Part shown: piece after piece, positions 37,011 through 46,173 of the stretch
Layout of the letters: each line of letters starts with the position of its first letter
Position numbering within the stretch: the first letter of the stretch is position 1
From: Nakamurella lactea DSM 19367
GTDB lineage: Bacteria > Actinomycetota > Actinomycetes > Mycobacteriales > Nakamurellaceae
Assembly (NCBI RefSeq): GCF_000426645.1
Contig: NZ_AUFT01000017.1
Location: 1 to 64,000 of the forward strand
Direction of reading: 5' to 3'
DNA: 64,000 nucleotides
The notes under the pieces: generated by a model
The model's input: only the letters and a program-made list of their open reading frames with translations
Told to the model about the DNA's origin: nothing
The model's database searches: none
Translations under genes and position numbers: made by a program

Positions 37011-38038
37011 CGCCGGTGCTTCAGATCGAGGATCTTGCGGTCGAGTTCACCACCCCGGAAGGTGTTCTACGCGCGGTCGACGGAGTCAGCTACAGCGTTG
37101 ACGCCGGTGAAACCCTCGCCGTCGTCGGGGAAACCGGCTCCGGTAAGTCGGTGACCGTCTTGGCTGCGCTCGGATTGCTCGACGCCGGGCGCATCGTCAG
37201 CGGCAGGGTGATGTTCGACGGTCTCGATCTGCTCCGGCTGCCGGACAAGAAGCTCCGGCGGCTGCTGGGCAGCAACCTGACCATGGTCTTCCAGAACCCG
37301 ATGTCGGCGCTGAACCCGGTGATGACAGTGGGTCGGCAGGTCGCCGAGACACTCGTGGTGCACGACCGCAAGCTCACCAACAAGGGGGCGCGGGGCCGGG
37401 CGATCGAGCTGCTCGCCTTGGTCGGAGTTCCACAGCCCGACGTGCGTTTCAACCAGTACCCACACGAGTTCTCCGGGGGGATGTGTCAGCGTGTCGTGAT
37501 CGCCATGGCCATCGCCAACAACCCGCGGGTGATCATCGCCGATGAACCGACGACGGCGGTCGATGTGACGGTCCAGGCGCAGTTGCTGGATCTGTTGCAA
37601 GTGGCCAGGGAGGAGACCGGCGCCGGCGTCGTACTGATCACCCACGACCTCGGCGTGGTCGCCGAGGTCGCGGATCGCGTCGCCGTGATGTACGCCGGGC
37701 GGGTGGTGGAGACCGCGCCGGTGCGGAACATCTTCCGCGCCCCGCAGCATCCCTACACCGTCGGCCTGCTGTCGTGCCTGCCTCGACTGGACAGTACCGT
37801 CGAGGAACTGGTGCCGATCCCCGGATCGCCTGCCAACCTGCTGATCCGGTCACCGGGCTGTGCGTTCCAACCACGATGTGGGCTGTCCGCGGATCGCGAC
37901 ATCTGCACCAGCGACCGCCCGGAACTCGCGGCCGCCGCCGCCGATTCCGCGGCAGCCGGGTCCTGGGCGGCGTGCCACTTTGCTGACGAGACAACCGCGT
38001 GGTCGGCCCGCGAGCACCTGGTGCGGGAGCCGTCATGA
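37004..38038 (+). CDS. ABC transporter ATPase, DppD/OppD type, system 2
   Basis: A 344-residue nucleotide-binding subunit. Walker A GETGSGKS, signature FSGGMCQR, Walker B VIIADEPTTAVD, switch region LITHDLG. Unlike its system-1 counterpart it has the full C-terminal extension with Cys residues (SPGCAFQPRCGLSADRDICT), which can hold a metal or Fe-S centre in this family. GTG start overlaps the M81 stop by 7 nt, and its end overlaps the DppF-type ATG (ATGA). Confidence 0.92.
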   Translation: MVTPVLQIEDLAVEFTTPEGVLRAVDGVSYSVDAGETLAVVGETGSGKSVTVLAALGLLDAGRIVSGRVMFDGLDLLRLPDKKLRRLLGSNLTMVFQNPMSALNPVMTVGRQVAETLVVHDRKLTNKGARGRAIELLALVGVPQPDVRFNQYPHEFSGGMCQRVVIAMAIANNPRVIIADEPTTAVDVTVQAQLLDLLQVAREETGAGVVLITHDLGVVAEVADRVAVMYAGRVVETAPVRNIFRAPQHPYTVGLLSCLPRLDSTVEELVPIPGSPANLLIRSPGCAFQPRCGLSADRDICTSDRPELAAAAADSAAAGSWAACHFADETTAWSAREHLVREPS

Positions 38039-39126
38039 CCGACGCAGAGAAACTAGCCGAAGGGGACAGCACCGAAGTGCATGACGCCGACCGGCCCCCG
38101 GGTTCGGGCACCGGGACGCAGCCTGCCGCGCAGATCGAGACCACCTCAACCGAGCCGGTTTTGCGGGTGCAGAACCTGGTCAAGCATTTCCCGATCCGGC
38201 GCGGTGTCTTCGGCAAACAGGTCGGTGCCATTCACGCGGTCGACGACGTCAGCTTCGATCTGTACGCCGGCCGCACTCTTGGGCTGGTGGGCGAGTCCGG
38301 CAGCGGCAAGACCACCACCGGGCGAGCGGTGATCAGGCTGGTGGAACCGACGGCCGGGTCGGTCATGCTGGACGGGAGGCCATTGACCGCCGAGACCAGG
38401 GCAAAGGATCTGGCCCGCGGGATGTCGATGGTGTTCCAGGATCCGATGGGTTCGCTGAACCCGCGGCTGTCCGCGGTGGCCAACGTCGCGGAGCCGCTGC
38501 GGATCCACAAGTCCGGCACCGCCGTGGAGCGCCGAGCCAGAGCGACCGAGTTGCTCGATCAAGTTGGTCTGCGGGCCGACCAGGTGGAACGTGTTCCCGC
38601 CGAGTTCTCCGGCGGCCAGCGGCAGCGGATCGGCATCGCCCGGGCGTTAGCGCTGTCGCCCAAGGTAATCATCCTGGACGAACCGGCCTCTGCGCTCGAC
38701 GTGTCGGTGCAGGCGCAGGTGCTGAATCTGCTGCGCCGTCTGCAGTCCGACCTCGGCATCGCCTTCCTGTTCATCAGCCACGATCTGTCGGTCGTCCGGC
38801 ACCTGTGCGACCGGGTCGCGGTCATGTACCTGGGCGAGATCGTCGAGATCGGCGACCAGGAACAGATCTTCACCAACCCGCTGCATCCGTACACCCAGGC
38901 TCTACTGTCCGCGGTGCCGATTCCCGACCCAGACGCGAAGCGCGAGCGGATCGTGCTCAAGGGCGATCTTCCGAGCCCGGTCGATCCGCCCGCGGGCTGC
39001 CGCTTCGCAGGCCGCTGTCACCGGGCGCAGGACATCTGCGACGTCGAAGCACCTGTGCTGAAGATCCGGACCGGCGCACAACCCGTGGCCTGCCATTTCC
39101 CGGGGCCGGCGGGAGGTGCCGGGTGA
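38035..39126 (+). CDS. ABC transporter ATPase, DppF/OppF type, system 2
   Basis: A 363-residue nucleotide-binding subunit with an unusual charged, Pro/Gly-rich N-terminal tail of about 45 residues before the ABC core. Walker A GESGSGKTT, signature FSGGQRQR, Walker B VIILDEPASALD, switch FISHDLS. The C-terminal extension keeps Cys residues (PAGCRFAGRCHRAQDICD). ATG at 38035 overlaps the previous stop, and the next permease GTG overlaps its stop. Confidence 0.92.
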   Translation: MTDAEKLAEGDSTEVHDADRPPGSGTGTQPAAQIETTSTEPVLRVQNLVKHFPIRRGVFGKQVGAIHAVDDVSFDLYAGRTLGLVGESGSGKTTTGRAVIRLVEPTAGSVMLDGRPLTAETRAKDLARGMSMVFQDPMGSLNPRLSAVANVAEPLRIHKSGTAVERRARATELLDQVGLRADQVERVPAEFSGGQRQRIGIARALALSPKVIILDEPASALDVSVQAQVLNLLRRLQSDLGIAFLFISHDLSVVRHLCDRVAVMYLGEIVEIGDQEQIFTNPLHPYTQALLSAVPIPDPDAKRERIVLKGDLPSPVDPPAGCRFAGRCHRAQDICDVEAPVLKIRTGAQPVACHFPGPAGGAG

Positions 39127-40022
39127 CCACAGCAGCGAAGGAGTCATCGGCAGCCGCTCCGGTGATTCGCCGGGCGACGGTGCGGCGCAAGTTCCTGGGT
39201 AGCGCACCGGGTGTCGCGGGTGCAATCGTGCTATTGATCCTGGTGTTGGTGGCTGTTTTCGCGCCACTGATCGCACCATTCGATCCGTTGGAACGGGCCG
39301 GAAAGGCGCTGCAGGGACCAAGCGCTCAGAACTGGTTCGGTACCGACGAACTGGGCCGGGACCTGTTCTCCCGGTTGGTGTACGGCACTCGGCTATCGCT
39401 GGAAACGGCCGCCGGCGCCGCGTTGCTCGCGTGCGCGGTCGGGCTGCCGCTCGGCGTCCTCTCCGGCTATCTCGGCGGGTGGATCGACGCGATCGTCATG
39501 CGGGTCACAGACTTCGTGCTCGCCGTGCCCGGCATCCTGTTCGCACTGGTGCTGATCGCGATCCTGGGCAGCGGCATCATCAACCTCATCCTGGCCATCG
39601 GCATCGGGGCCATCCCTGCCTTCATCCGGCTGTCGCGGGCCTCGACCCTCGGACTGAAGGAACGCGAGTATGTACTAGCGGCGCGCAGTATGGGCGCATC
39701 GAAGGCCGACATCATGGCGCGGACCATCGCTCCCAACACCATGGGACCGATCATCGTGCAAATCATCGTCACCGCGTCGGTGGCCATCCTCGCGGCAGCG
39801 GCTTTGAGTTTCATCGGGCTGGGCACCCCTCCGCCCGCACCTAGCTGGGGCGGCATGCTGCAGACGTCCCGATCGTTCCTGTACCAGCAGATCTGGTATG
39901 CCATTCTGCCCGGCGTAGCCCTGGCTATCACCATCGCCGCCCTCGATGGCGTCGGCCGCGGCCTGCAGACAGCCTTGGGAACCAAGACGACAGGCCGAGC
40001 GAAGGTCGGGGGCATGGGCTGA
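39123..40022 (+). CDS. ABC transporter permease, DppC/OppC type, system 2
   Basis: A 299-residue permease with an N-terminal basic segment (RRATVRRKFLG), first helix, NWFGTDELGRDLFSRLVYG motif, and EAA loop around EYVLAARSMGASKADIMART. GTG start at 39123 overlaps the ATPase stop; its TGA shares one base with the next ATG. It pairs with the downstream DppB-type permease. The order D-F-C-B-SBP is the reverse of system 1. Confidence 0.92.
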   Translation: MTTAAKESSAAAPVIRRATVRRKFLGSAPGVAGAIVLLILVLVAVFAPLIAPFDPLERAGKALQGPSAQNWFGTDELGRDLFSRLVYGTRLSLETAAGAALLACAVGLPLGVLSGYLGGWIDAIVMRVTDFVLAVPGILFALVLIAILGSGIINLILAIGIGAIPAFIRLSRASTLGLKEREYVLAARSMGASKADIMARTIAPNTMGPIIVQIIVTASVAILAAAALSFIGLGTPPPAPSWGGMLQTSRSFLYQQIWYAILPGVALAITIAALDGVGRGLQTALGTKTTGRAKVGGMG

Positions 40023-40969
40023 TGGGCAGCTATGTGATCCGGCGGTTCCTGCAGTTCATCCCGGTCGTCATCCTTGCATCGATCGCGGTGTGGGCCATCG
40101 TGTACGCCGTCCCCGGCTCGCCCGCCGCCGCGCTTGCCGGCGAGAACGCCACGCCGGAGACCGTCGCCGCCATCGAGGAAAGACTCGGCCTGAACCGCCC
40201 GGTGATCGTGCAGTACTTCACCTGGATCGGACAGGCCATCCATCTGGACTTCGGGAATTCGGCCATCAACGGCCAACCGGTGATGGAGCAGTTGTCGTCT
40301 CGCATCCCGGCGTCGCTGCAACTCGCCCTGTTCGCGATGGTGATCGGTCTGGTGCTCGCCTTCCCGATGGGTGTCGTTGCCGCGGTGAAACCCCGGTCGA
40401 TCGCGACCAAGGTGATCAACCTCTATCAAGCGGTTGCACTGGCCGTGCCCACCTTCTGGGTGGGCATCCTGTTGATCATCGGACTATCGGTGAAGAACCA
40501 GGTGTTCCCAGCGATCTCCAACTACGTCTCGATCTGGTCCGATCCGATCGGCGCGATCAGGAACACCCTGCTACCTGCCCTGTGTTTGGGCATCTACATA
40601 TCCGGGATCATCGCCCGGTTCATCACCGCGTCGCTGCGCGACGCATTGGGTCAGGACTACGTTCGGACGGCGCGGGCAAAGGGAGTGCCTGAAGGAGCCG
40701 TGATTTCTCGACACGCCATGCGCAACGCCATGTTGCCCACCGTCACGATCGTCGGCCTGATGATCGGTGAGTTCCTTGGCGGCACGGTAGTCACTGAAGT
40801 GGTCTTCTCCTATCCGGGACTTGGTCGGATGATCTATTCGGGGATCACCGCCCGGGACTACCCGATCATCCAGGCGGCAGTGCTGTTCACGATTCTCGCC
40901 TTTCTGGTCATCAACCTTTTGGTCGACGTGCTCTACGCGTTCCTGGACCCCAGGGTCCGCCTGAGTTAG
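40022..40969 (+). CDS. ABC transporter permease, DppB/OppB type, system 2
   Basis: A 315-residue six-helix permease. It has the N-terminal YVIRRFLQFIPVVILASIAV with the VPGSP loop, the periplasmic EERLGLNRPVIVQYFTW segment, and an EAA loop around YVRTARAKGVPEGAVISRHAM. It ends with LLVDVLYAFLDPRVRLS. With the DppC-type protein it forms the translocation pore. The binding-protein gene follows after 91 nt. Confidence 0.92.
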   Translation: MGSYVIRRFLQFIPVVILASIAVWAIVYAVPGSPAAALAGENATPETVAAIEERLGLNRPVIVQYFTWIGQAIHLDFGNSAINGQPVMEQLSSRIPASLQLALFAMVIGLVLAFPMGVVAAVKPRSIATKVINLYQAVALAVPTFWVGILLIIGLSVKNQVFPAISNYVSIWSDPIGAIRNTLLPALCLGIYISGIIARFITASLRDALGQDYVRTARAKGVPEGAVISRHAMRNAMLPTVTIVGLMIGEFLGGTVVTEVVFSYPGLGRMIYSGITARDYPIIQAAVLFTILAFLVINLLVDVLYAFLDPRVRLS

Positions 40970-41060
40970 CGAATTCCTGAACCTGCTGCACCTGCAATTT
41001 CATTACGGTCACAAAAGTTCTGCCGCACCCCATCATTCCCTCCGGCACGAAAGGCCCGAC

Positions 41061-42776
41061 ATGAACGAGAATTCCCCCGAAGATCGCGCGGTCGGCGGTC
41101 AGCTTCCTGCTGACCACCCGCTGTTGAACAGGCGACGCCTGTTCAAGTTCACCTTCGCTGCCGGCGGCGCACTCATCCTGGGTCCAGGGGTGCTCGCAGC
41201 CTGTGGCAGCAATGACGCCGGTACTGGATCCGGCAGTGCATCCACACCGTCCGAAGCAGCCGCCACCTCCAGTGACGCAGGCAGCCCGTCAGTCGGCAGC
41301 TCAGCCGCCGCAACGAGCGGAGGAGGTGGCGGCGGAAGCGAGGGTGGGGGAGGCGGCGAGCTGACCGTCGGCGTCGTCGCAGACATCTCGAACTTCGATC
41401 CGTACTACAACGGCACCCCGAACTTCATCCTCCTCCAGAACATGAACACGTTCTTGCTTGACTACGACGACGAACTCACCGCGCATGAGGCTGGGCTCAC
41501 CGCTTGGAAGTTGAACGACGACAACACGCAGATAACGCTGACCCTTCGCGAGAACGTTGCCATGCAGTCGGGGTCGACGTGGAGCGCGCAGGATCTGGTA
41601 CAGGGATTCGAGCGGGCGGCTGACCCCGACCAGGGCCAGCAACTCAATGGCCCGATGTCGATCGTCAAGTCTTTCAAGGCCACGGACGACAACACGGTGG
41701 TGCTGACCTTTAACTCACCAGTTGCTGAACTGCTGGTCACCGACCTGTTGGAGAACTTCCCGGTGACCACGAAGGCGACGAACAATTCAGACTTCTTCGC
41801 CGCCAAGGGCGATGGTGCCGGGTCGTTCGAGCTCAAGGACCGCGACCCGGGGAACACGGTGACGCTGAGTCGATTCGCCGACTACTGGGATGCCGGAGCC
41901 GTCAGCCTGGACACACTGTCGTTCCGCATCTTCGACAATGCCGATTCGATGGTCACCGCGCTGCAATCCGGCGCACTCGATGTGATCTACCGGTTCCCGG
42001 CGAAGAACGCTGCTCAGCTCAAGGACCAGTTCACCATCATCGAGGGGTACCCAGGCGCGCTGGTTGATTGCGTGCGGATGAACATCAACGTGGCACCGTT
42101 CGACAACATCAAACTGCGGCAGGCGATCGGTCGGGCGCTGGATCGGCAGCGCGTCGTCGATGAAGTCTACTTCGGCTACGGGCAACCCCTCTTCCTGCCG
42201 TGGGGTCCGAACTCGCCGGCCAACGATTCGAGCTACGCCGAGAAGAACTCGCACGACCTGGACGCCGCCAAGAAGTTGTGGGCGGAAGCCGGTTCGCCTG
42301 CCTCTGGCGAGGCAGTCGCAGACAGTTCGAACGCCGCCGCTCTATCGATCCTTCAGATCCTCCAGCAGGATCTGAAGTCCGTCGGATTCGACCTCCAGAT
42401 CAAGACGCTGGATTCGGCGACCTTCACCGAGCGGTTGCTGGCCGGCGACTTCGGCCTGCTGATGGGTGGTCTGGGCAACACCAGCAAGAGCCCGTCCCGT
42501 ATCGCGACCAATTCGATCTTCCGAATCGTCGACAATCCGGTCCTCAAAGACAAGACACCGCAGGAGTACATCGACGCCATCAAGGCATCCGAGTCAGCCA
42601 CCACCCCGGAGGCGGTTCAGAAGGCCTACGCCGAGTTGAACAGGGTGATCACCGAGCAGGCCTTCGGGATCCCGGTCTGTACCAACATCTCGCTCATTGC
42701 GACGGCGAAGAGCGTCACCGGGGTGACGCGCGATGTCGACGACCGGATCGTGCTCAAGGGCGCGAAGAAGGGATGA
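41061..42776 (+). CDS. ABC transporter substrate-binding lipoprotein (SBP family 5), system 2
   Basis: A 571-residue lipoprotein. The leader has NRRRLFKFTFAAGG (twin-Arg-like) and lipobox VLAAC, then a Ser/Gly-rich linker to about residue 95. The binding domain starts at GELTVGVVADISNFDPYYN. Family motifs include LTLRENVAMQSG, LRQAIGRALDRQRVVDEV and DAAKKLWAEAG. It differs clearly from the system-1 protein, so ligand preference probably differs. Preceded by a 91-nt gap ending in GGCACGAAAGGCCCGAC. Its stop overlaps the SDR start (ATGA). Confidence 0.9.
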   Translation: MNENSPEDRAVGGQLPADHPLLNRRRLFKFTFAAGGALILGPGVLAACGSNDAGTGSGSASTPSEAAATSSDAGSPSVGSSAAATSGGGGGGSEGGGGGELTVGVVADISNFDPYYNGTPNFILLQNMNTFLLDYDDELTAHEAGLTAWKLNDDNTQITLTLRENVAMQSGSTWSAQDLVQGFERAADPDQGQQLNGPMSIVKSFKATDDNTVVLTFNSPVAELLVTDLLENFPVTTKATNNSDFFAAKGDGAGSFELKDRDPGNTVTLSRFADYWDAGAVSLDTLSFRIFDNADSMVTALQSGALDVIYRFPAKNAAQLKDQFTIIEGYPGALVDCVRMNINVAPFDNIKLRQAIGRALDRQRVVDEVYFGYGQPLFLPWGPNSPANDSSYAEKNSHDLDAAKKLWAEAGSPASGEAVADSSNAAALSILQILQQDLKSVGFDLQIKTLDSATFTERLLAGDFGLLMGGLGNTSKSPSRIATNSIFRIVDNPVLKDKTPQEYIDAIKASESATTPEAVQKAYAELNRVITEQAFGIPVCTNISLIATAKSVTGVTRDVDDRIVLKGAKKG

Positions 42777-43585
42777 CACGAGCGCCGGTCACCACGCCAC
42801 TGCGACCTGACAAGTTGTTCGACCTCAACGGCCGGGTGGCGGTGGTGACCGGCGGTGGAACACATCTGGGTGCCGCCATGGCAGGGGCGCTGGCAGCTGC
42901 TGGCGCCCGGGTACACCTGATGGCGCGCAACGGCGCACGGTGTCAGAGAGTGGCGAATGGCCTGTCCGAAAGCGGATTCCAGGCTCAAGGTCACGAGTGT
43001 GACGTCACCGATTCGATGGCTGTCGAACGAGTGGTGGGTGAAATTACTGCCGACTCCGGCCGGCTGGATGTGTTGGTGGCAAACGCGGGCGGCTCGTCGG
43101 CGCGCGGGCCGTTCACCGAGCTGACCGATGTGCAAATCCGGTCGTCCATGGAACTGAACGTCCTCGGGACGGCCGCCTGCATCCGCTCGGCGGCCTGGCC
43201 GATGATTGCCGCCGGGGCTGGGTCGATCATCCTTATCGGCTCGATTCACAGTTCGCTGGGTTCGGATCGGCGGGCCTACGACGACAGTTGGGAGGGCTCG
43301 GCCGCCGACTACCACATCGCCAAAGGTGCCATCGTGAATATGGCACGGGCCCTGGCAATGGAGTGGGCGACCACAGGAGTCCGCGTGAATTGCCTGAGCC
43401 CCGGGCAGATCCCGAAATCGAGCCTGCCAGCGCCGCAGGCCGAACGCTTTCGTGAGTCGATCCCGATCGGTCGGCTCGGGGAGCCCGACGACCTGGCGGG
43501 CGCGGTGCTGTTGTTGGCGTCCGACGCCGGATCGTTCATCACTGGACACAATCTGATCGTGGATGGCGGATGGAGCGCACGATGA
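42773..43585 (+). CDS. Short-chain dehydrogenase/reductase
   Basis: A 270-residue SDR. NAD(P)-binding motif TGGGTHLG (near residue 25), CDVTDS, NAGG, Ser in ILIGSIHSS, catalytic Tyr/Lys in YHIAK, and C-terminal GHNLIVDGGW. It oxidises a hydroxyl or reduces a keto group, possibly of a hydroxy-amino acid or 2-oxo acid produced in this pathway. Substrate unknown. Translationally coupled on both sides by ATGA overlaps. Confidence 0.88.
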   Translation: MTRAPVTTPLRPDKLFDLNGRVAVVTGGGTHLGAAMAGALAAAGARVHLMARNGARCQRVANGLSESGFQAQGHECDVTDSMAVERVVGEITADSGRLDVLVANAGGSSARGPFTELTDVQIRSSMELNVLGTAACIRSAAWPMIAAGAGSIILIGSIHSSLGSDRRAYDDSWEGSAADYHIAKGAIVNMARALAMEWATTGVRVNCLSPGQIPKSSLPAPQAERFRESIPIGRLGEPDDLAGAVLLLASDAGSFITGHNLIVDGGWSAR

Positions 43586-45225
43586 CCAGAACGGCTCTGC
43601 TGAACGCCGAGGTGGCCGATGGGTCCGGTGGGCCGTTGCGTCGGTGCGACGTGTTGATCGGCGGCGAACAGATCTCCGCGGTGGTGCCGGCGGGCGATCT
43701 GACCACCGCGGGTGCGACCGCGGTCGACTGCACCGGGCTGGTGCTGTCGCCCGGCTTCGTCGACGTGCATTCGCATGCCGACAACGCGCCACTGCTGGAC
43801 GAACCCGATCTCAGCAAGATTCTGCAGGGCGTCACCACGGAGGTGGTGGGCAACTGCGGGTTCAGCCTGGCGCCGCGCGGGCCGGTCGACGCCGGTCTCG
43901 ATGCCTTGCTCAGTCGGATCTTTCCGCCCCTGGACGCCTCCTGGCGCAGCGTCGCCGACCTGTATCGGGTGCTCGATGAGCGCGGCTACATTACCAACAT
44001 GGCGCCGTTGGTCGGCCACCATGCCTTGCGGATCCTCGCCATGGGCATGGTGGATGCGGCGCCGAACGAGCGCGAACTGCGGGCCATGGCCGACGGACTG
44101 TCCGAGGCGATGCAAGCGGGTGCCTTCGGCTTGTCCACCGGATTGATCTACCCGCCTGGGATGTTCAGCCGCACCGAAGAGCTCAGCGAGCTGGCCGGCT
44201 GCCTGCCCGAGCACGGCATCTACGTCAGCCACATCCGCGGCGAGGGGAACAACCTGATGGACAGCATCCGGGAGGCCATCCGGATCGGCCGAGACAGCGG
44301 ACGCCGGGTGCAGGTGTCGCACCTGAAGGCGGCCGGGCAGCCATACCACGGAACCGTCGCGCCGGCGCTGGCGGAGCTGGATGCGGCCAGGTCGGACGGG
44401 GTGGATATCAACCACGACGTCTACCCGTACACCGCCTCGTCCACCATGATGACGGCGCTGCTGCCGCCATGGTTCCAGGAAGGTGGCGACCGGGCGGTGC
44501 TGGCCAGGTTGGCGGACCCTGCGGACCGGGAACGCGCGGGGGAGCAGATTGCGAACGGGCCGCTCGGAACGTGGGAGAACATGGCATGGGCCGGCGGTTG
44601 GTCGAACATCGTCGTGGCCTCGACCGGTAGCGGTCAGGACGTGGGCAGGTCGGTCGCCGACATCGCTGACGACTGGAGCTGCGGGCCCTTCGACGCGGTG
44701 GTGCGAATGCTGACCCGGGAGCGGTTGCGGGTGTCGATGGTCGTGCACCAGATGGACGAGGCCGACCTACAGACGGCGATGCGACATCCGCGGACGATGA
44801 TTGGTTCAGACGGTCTTCCTCCCGGCACCGGGGGGAAGCCGCACCCACGGACGTCCGGCACCTTCCCGCGAATCCTGGCTCGGTACGTCCGGGACGAGGG
44901 TGTCCTGACGCTACCGGAAGCGGTGCGCCGTATGACGTCCCTGCCCGCCGAGACCTTCCGCCTGCCGAGACGCGGCCGGGTCGAGCCCGGATACTGTGCT
45001 GATCTGGTGCTCTTCGATGCTGCCGCGGTGCTCGACCGGGCCGATTACGTGAACCCGATGGTGCCGCCGGCTGGCATATCCGCGGTGTACCAGGGCGGCA
45101 AGATGGCAGTCCGTGACGGCCAGTTTCTCGGCGGCCGACCCGGGCGACGACTGCGACCCGATGTCCCTGGTGTTCCTGCCCAGGCCATGTCCAATCCCAC
45201 CAACCAGAACCATCAGGAGATCTGA
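43582..45225 (+). CDS. N-acyl-D-amino-acid deacylase, copy 2
   Basis: A 547-residue amidohydrolase of the D-aminoacylase family. Motifs: VHSHADNAP (His63, His65), TTEVVGNCGFSLAP with the metal-ligand Cys, SHIRGEG, QVSHLKAAG and GSDGLPPGTGGKPHPR. It hydrolyses N-acyl-D-amino acids or D-configured amides. The chosen ATG at 43582 overlaps the SDR stop and follows GGAG; an in-frame ATG 12 nt earlier exists. The region before VFDVYPY/NHDVYPYTASS is similar to copy 1 at 28271, but overall divergence suggests different side-chain or acyl preference. Confidence 0.9.
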   Translation: MTRTALLNAEVADGSGGPLRRCDVLIGGEQISAVVPAGDLTTAGATAVDCTGLVLSPGFVDVHSHADNAPLLDEPDLSKILQGVTTEVVGNCGFSLAPRGPVDAGLDALLSRIFPPLDASWRSVADLYRVLDERGYITNMAPLVGHHALRILAMGMVDAAPNERELRAMADGLSEAMQAGAFGLSTGLIYPPGMFSRTEELSELAGCLPEHGIYVSHIRGEGNNLMDSIREAIRIGRDSGRRVQVSHLKAAGQPYHGTVAPALAELDAARSDGVDINHDVYPYTASSTMMTALLPPWFQEGGDRAVLARLADPADRERAGEQIANGPLGTWENMAWAGGWSNIVVASTGSGQDVGRSVADIADDWSCGPFDAVVRMLTRERLRVSMVVHQMDEADLQTAMRHPRTMIGSDGLPPGTGGKPHPRTSGTFPRILARYVRDEGVLTLPEAVRRMTSLPAETFRLPRRGRVEPGYCADLVLFDAAAVLDRADYVNPMVPPAGISAVYQGGKMAVRDGQFLGGRPGRRLRPDVPGVPAQAMSNPTNQNHQEI

Positions 45226-45228
45226 ATC

Positions 45229-46164
45229 ATGCCCGACAACCCGGAGGCGAACGACCGCCCGGTGATTGCGGTGTCCGACAGTCCACCGGCCTGGTTGCCG
45301 GAGGCTATCTCGGCCGGCGGCTGCCAGGTCGGGCCCCTCGCCGACGCTGATGGTTACGTCCACCTGACCGGACCGGCCTCGCTACCGCACCTCCCGGCAC
45401 GGGTGCGTTGGGTTCAATTGCCCGCGGCGGGGATTGAGACATACCTCGCCGACGGACGGCTCGACGACAGGCGGGTGTGGACCTCGGCGGCCGGTGCGTA
45501 CTCGGAGACCGTCGCGGAGCATGCGGTCGGGTTGCTGCTGGCTGGCGTGCGCGGGCTGGTGGTGGCCGCGGGGCTTCGAACCTGGCGGGGAAAAGCCGTG
45601 GCGGACACGGTCTCCGGGCTGGCCGACACGACGATTGCGGTCGTCGGTGCCGGCGGGATCGGTCGCCGGGTGGTTGAGATGCTGGCGCCGTACCGGGCGA
45701 CGGTGATCGCCGTCAACCGCAGCGGGCGGGACGTGCCTGGCGCCGATCGCACCGTGGCCGCCGCCGACCTCGACGAACTGTGGGACCAGGTGGATCACGT
45801 TGTGATTGCGGCACCACAGACGTCACATACCGTGCGCTTGATCGACGCCGCCGTGCTGGCCCGTTTGAGGCCGAGAACCTGGATCGTCAACGTCGCCCGC
45901 GGCGGACTGATCGATACCGACGCGCTCGTGGACGCACTGGCCGGCGGCCGGATCGCCGGTGCTGCCTTGGATGTGACCGACCCCGAACCGCTGCCCGACG
46001 GTCACCCGCTGTGGACCACCCCCGGTGTGTTGATCACCCCGCACGCCGCGAACCCAAGGGCCGGGCTGGAAGCAGCACTCGCCGATCGGGTACGAGACAA
46101 CGCCACACGATTTGCCTCCGGCCGTGACCTGATCGGCCGAATCGACCTCACCGCTGGATACTGA
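45229..46164 (+). CDS. D-isomer-specific 2-hydroxyacid dehydrogenase
   Basis: A 311-residue NAD-dependent dehydrogenase. Rossmann motif VGAGGIGRRV (Gly140-Gly145), catalytic Arg in VNVARGGLIDTDALV, Glu in DVTDPEPLP, His in TPHAAN. It interconverts 2-oxo acids and D-2-hydroxy acids in the cytoplasm. It fits downstream of a D-amino-acid deaminase or of hydrolases acting on D-hydroxy-acid esters or amides. 3 nt after the deacylase, 9 nt before the fourth M81 gene. Confidence 0.88.
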   Translation: MPDNPEANDRPVIAVSDSPPAWLPEAISAGGCQVGPLADADGYVHLTGPASLPHLPARVRWVQLPAAGIETYLADGRLDDRRVWTSAAGAYSETVAEHAVGLLLAGVRGLVVAAGLRTWRGKAVADTVSGLADTTIAVVGAGGIGRRVVEMLAPYRATVIAVNRSGRDVPGADRTVAAADLDELWDQVDHVVIAAPQTSHTVRLIDAAVLARLRPRTWIVNVARGGLIDTDALVDALAGGRIAGAALDVTDPEPLPDGHPLWTTPGVLITPHAANPRAGLEAALADRVRDNATRFASGRDLIGRIDLTAGY

Positions 46165-46173
46165 AGGAGAAGG

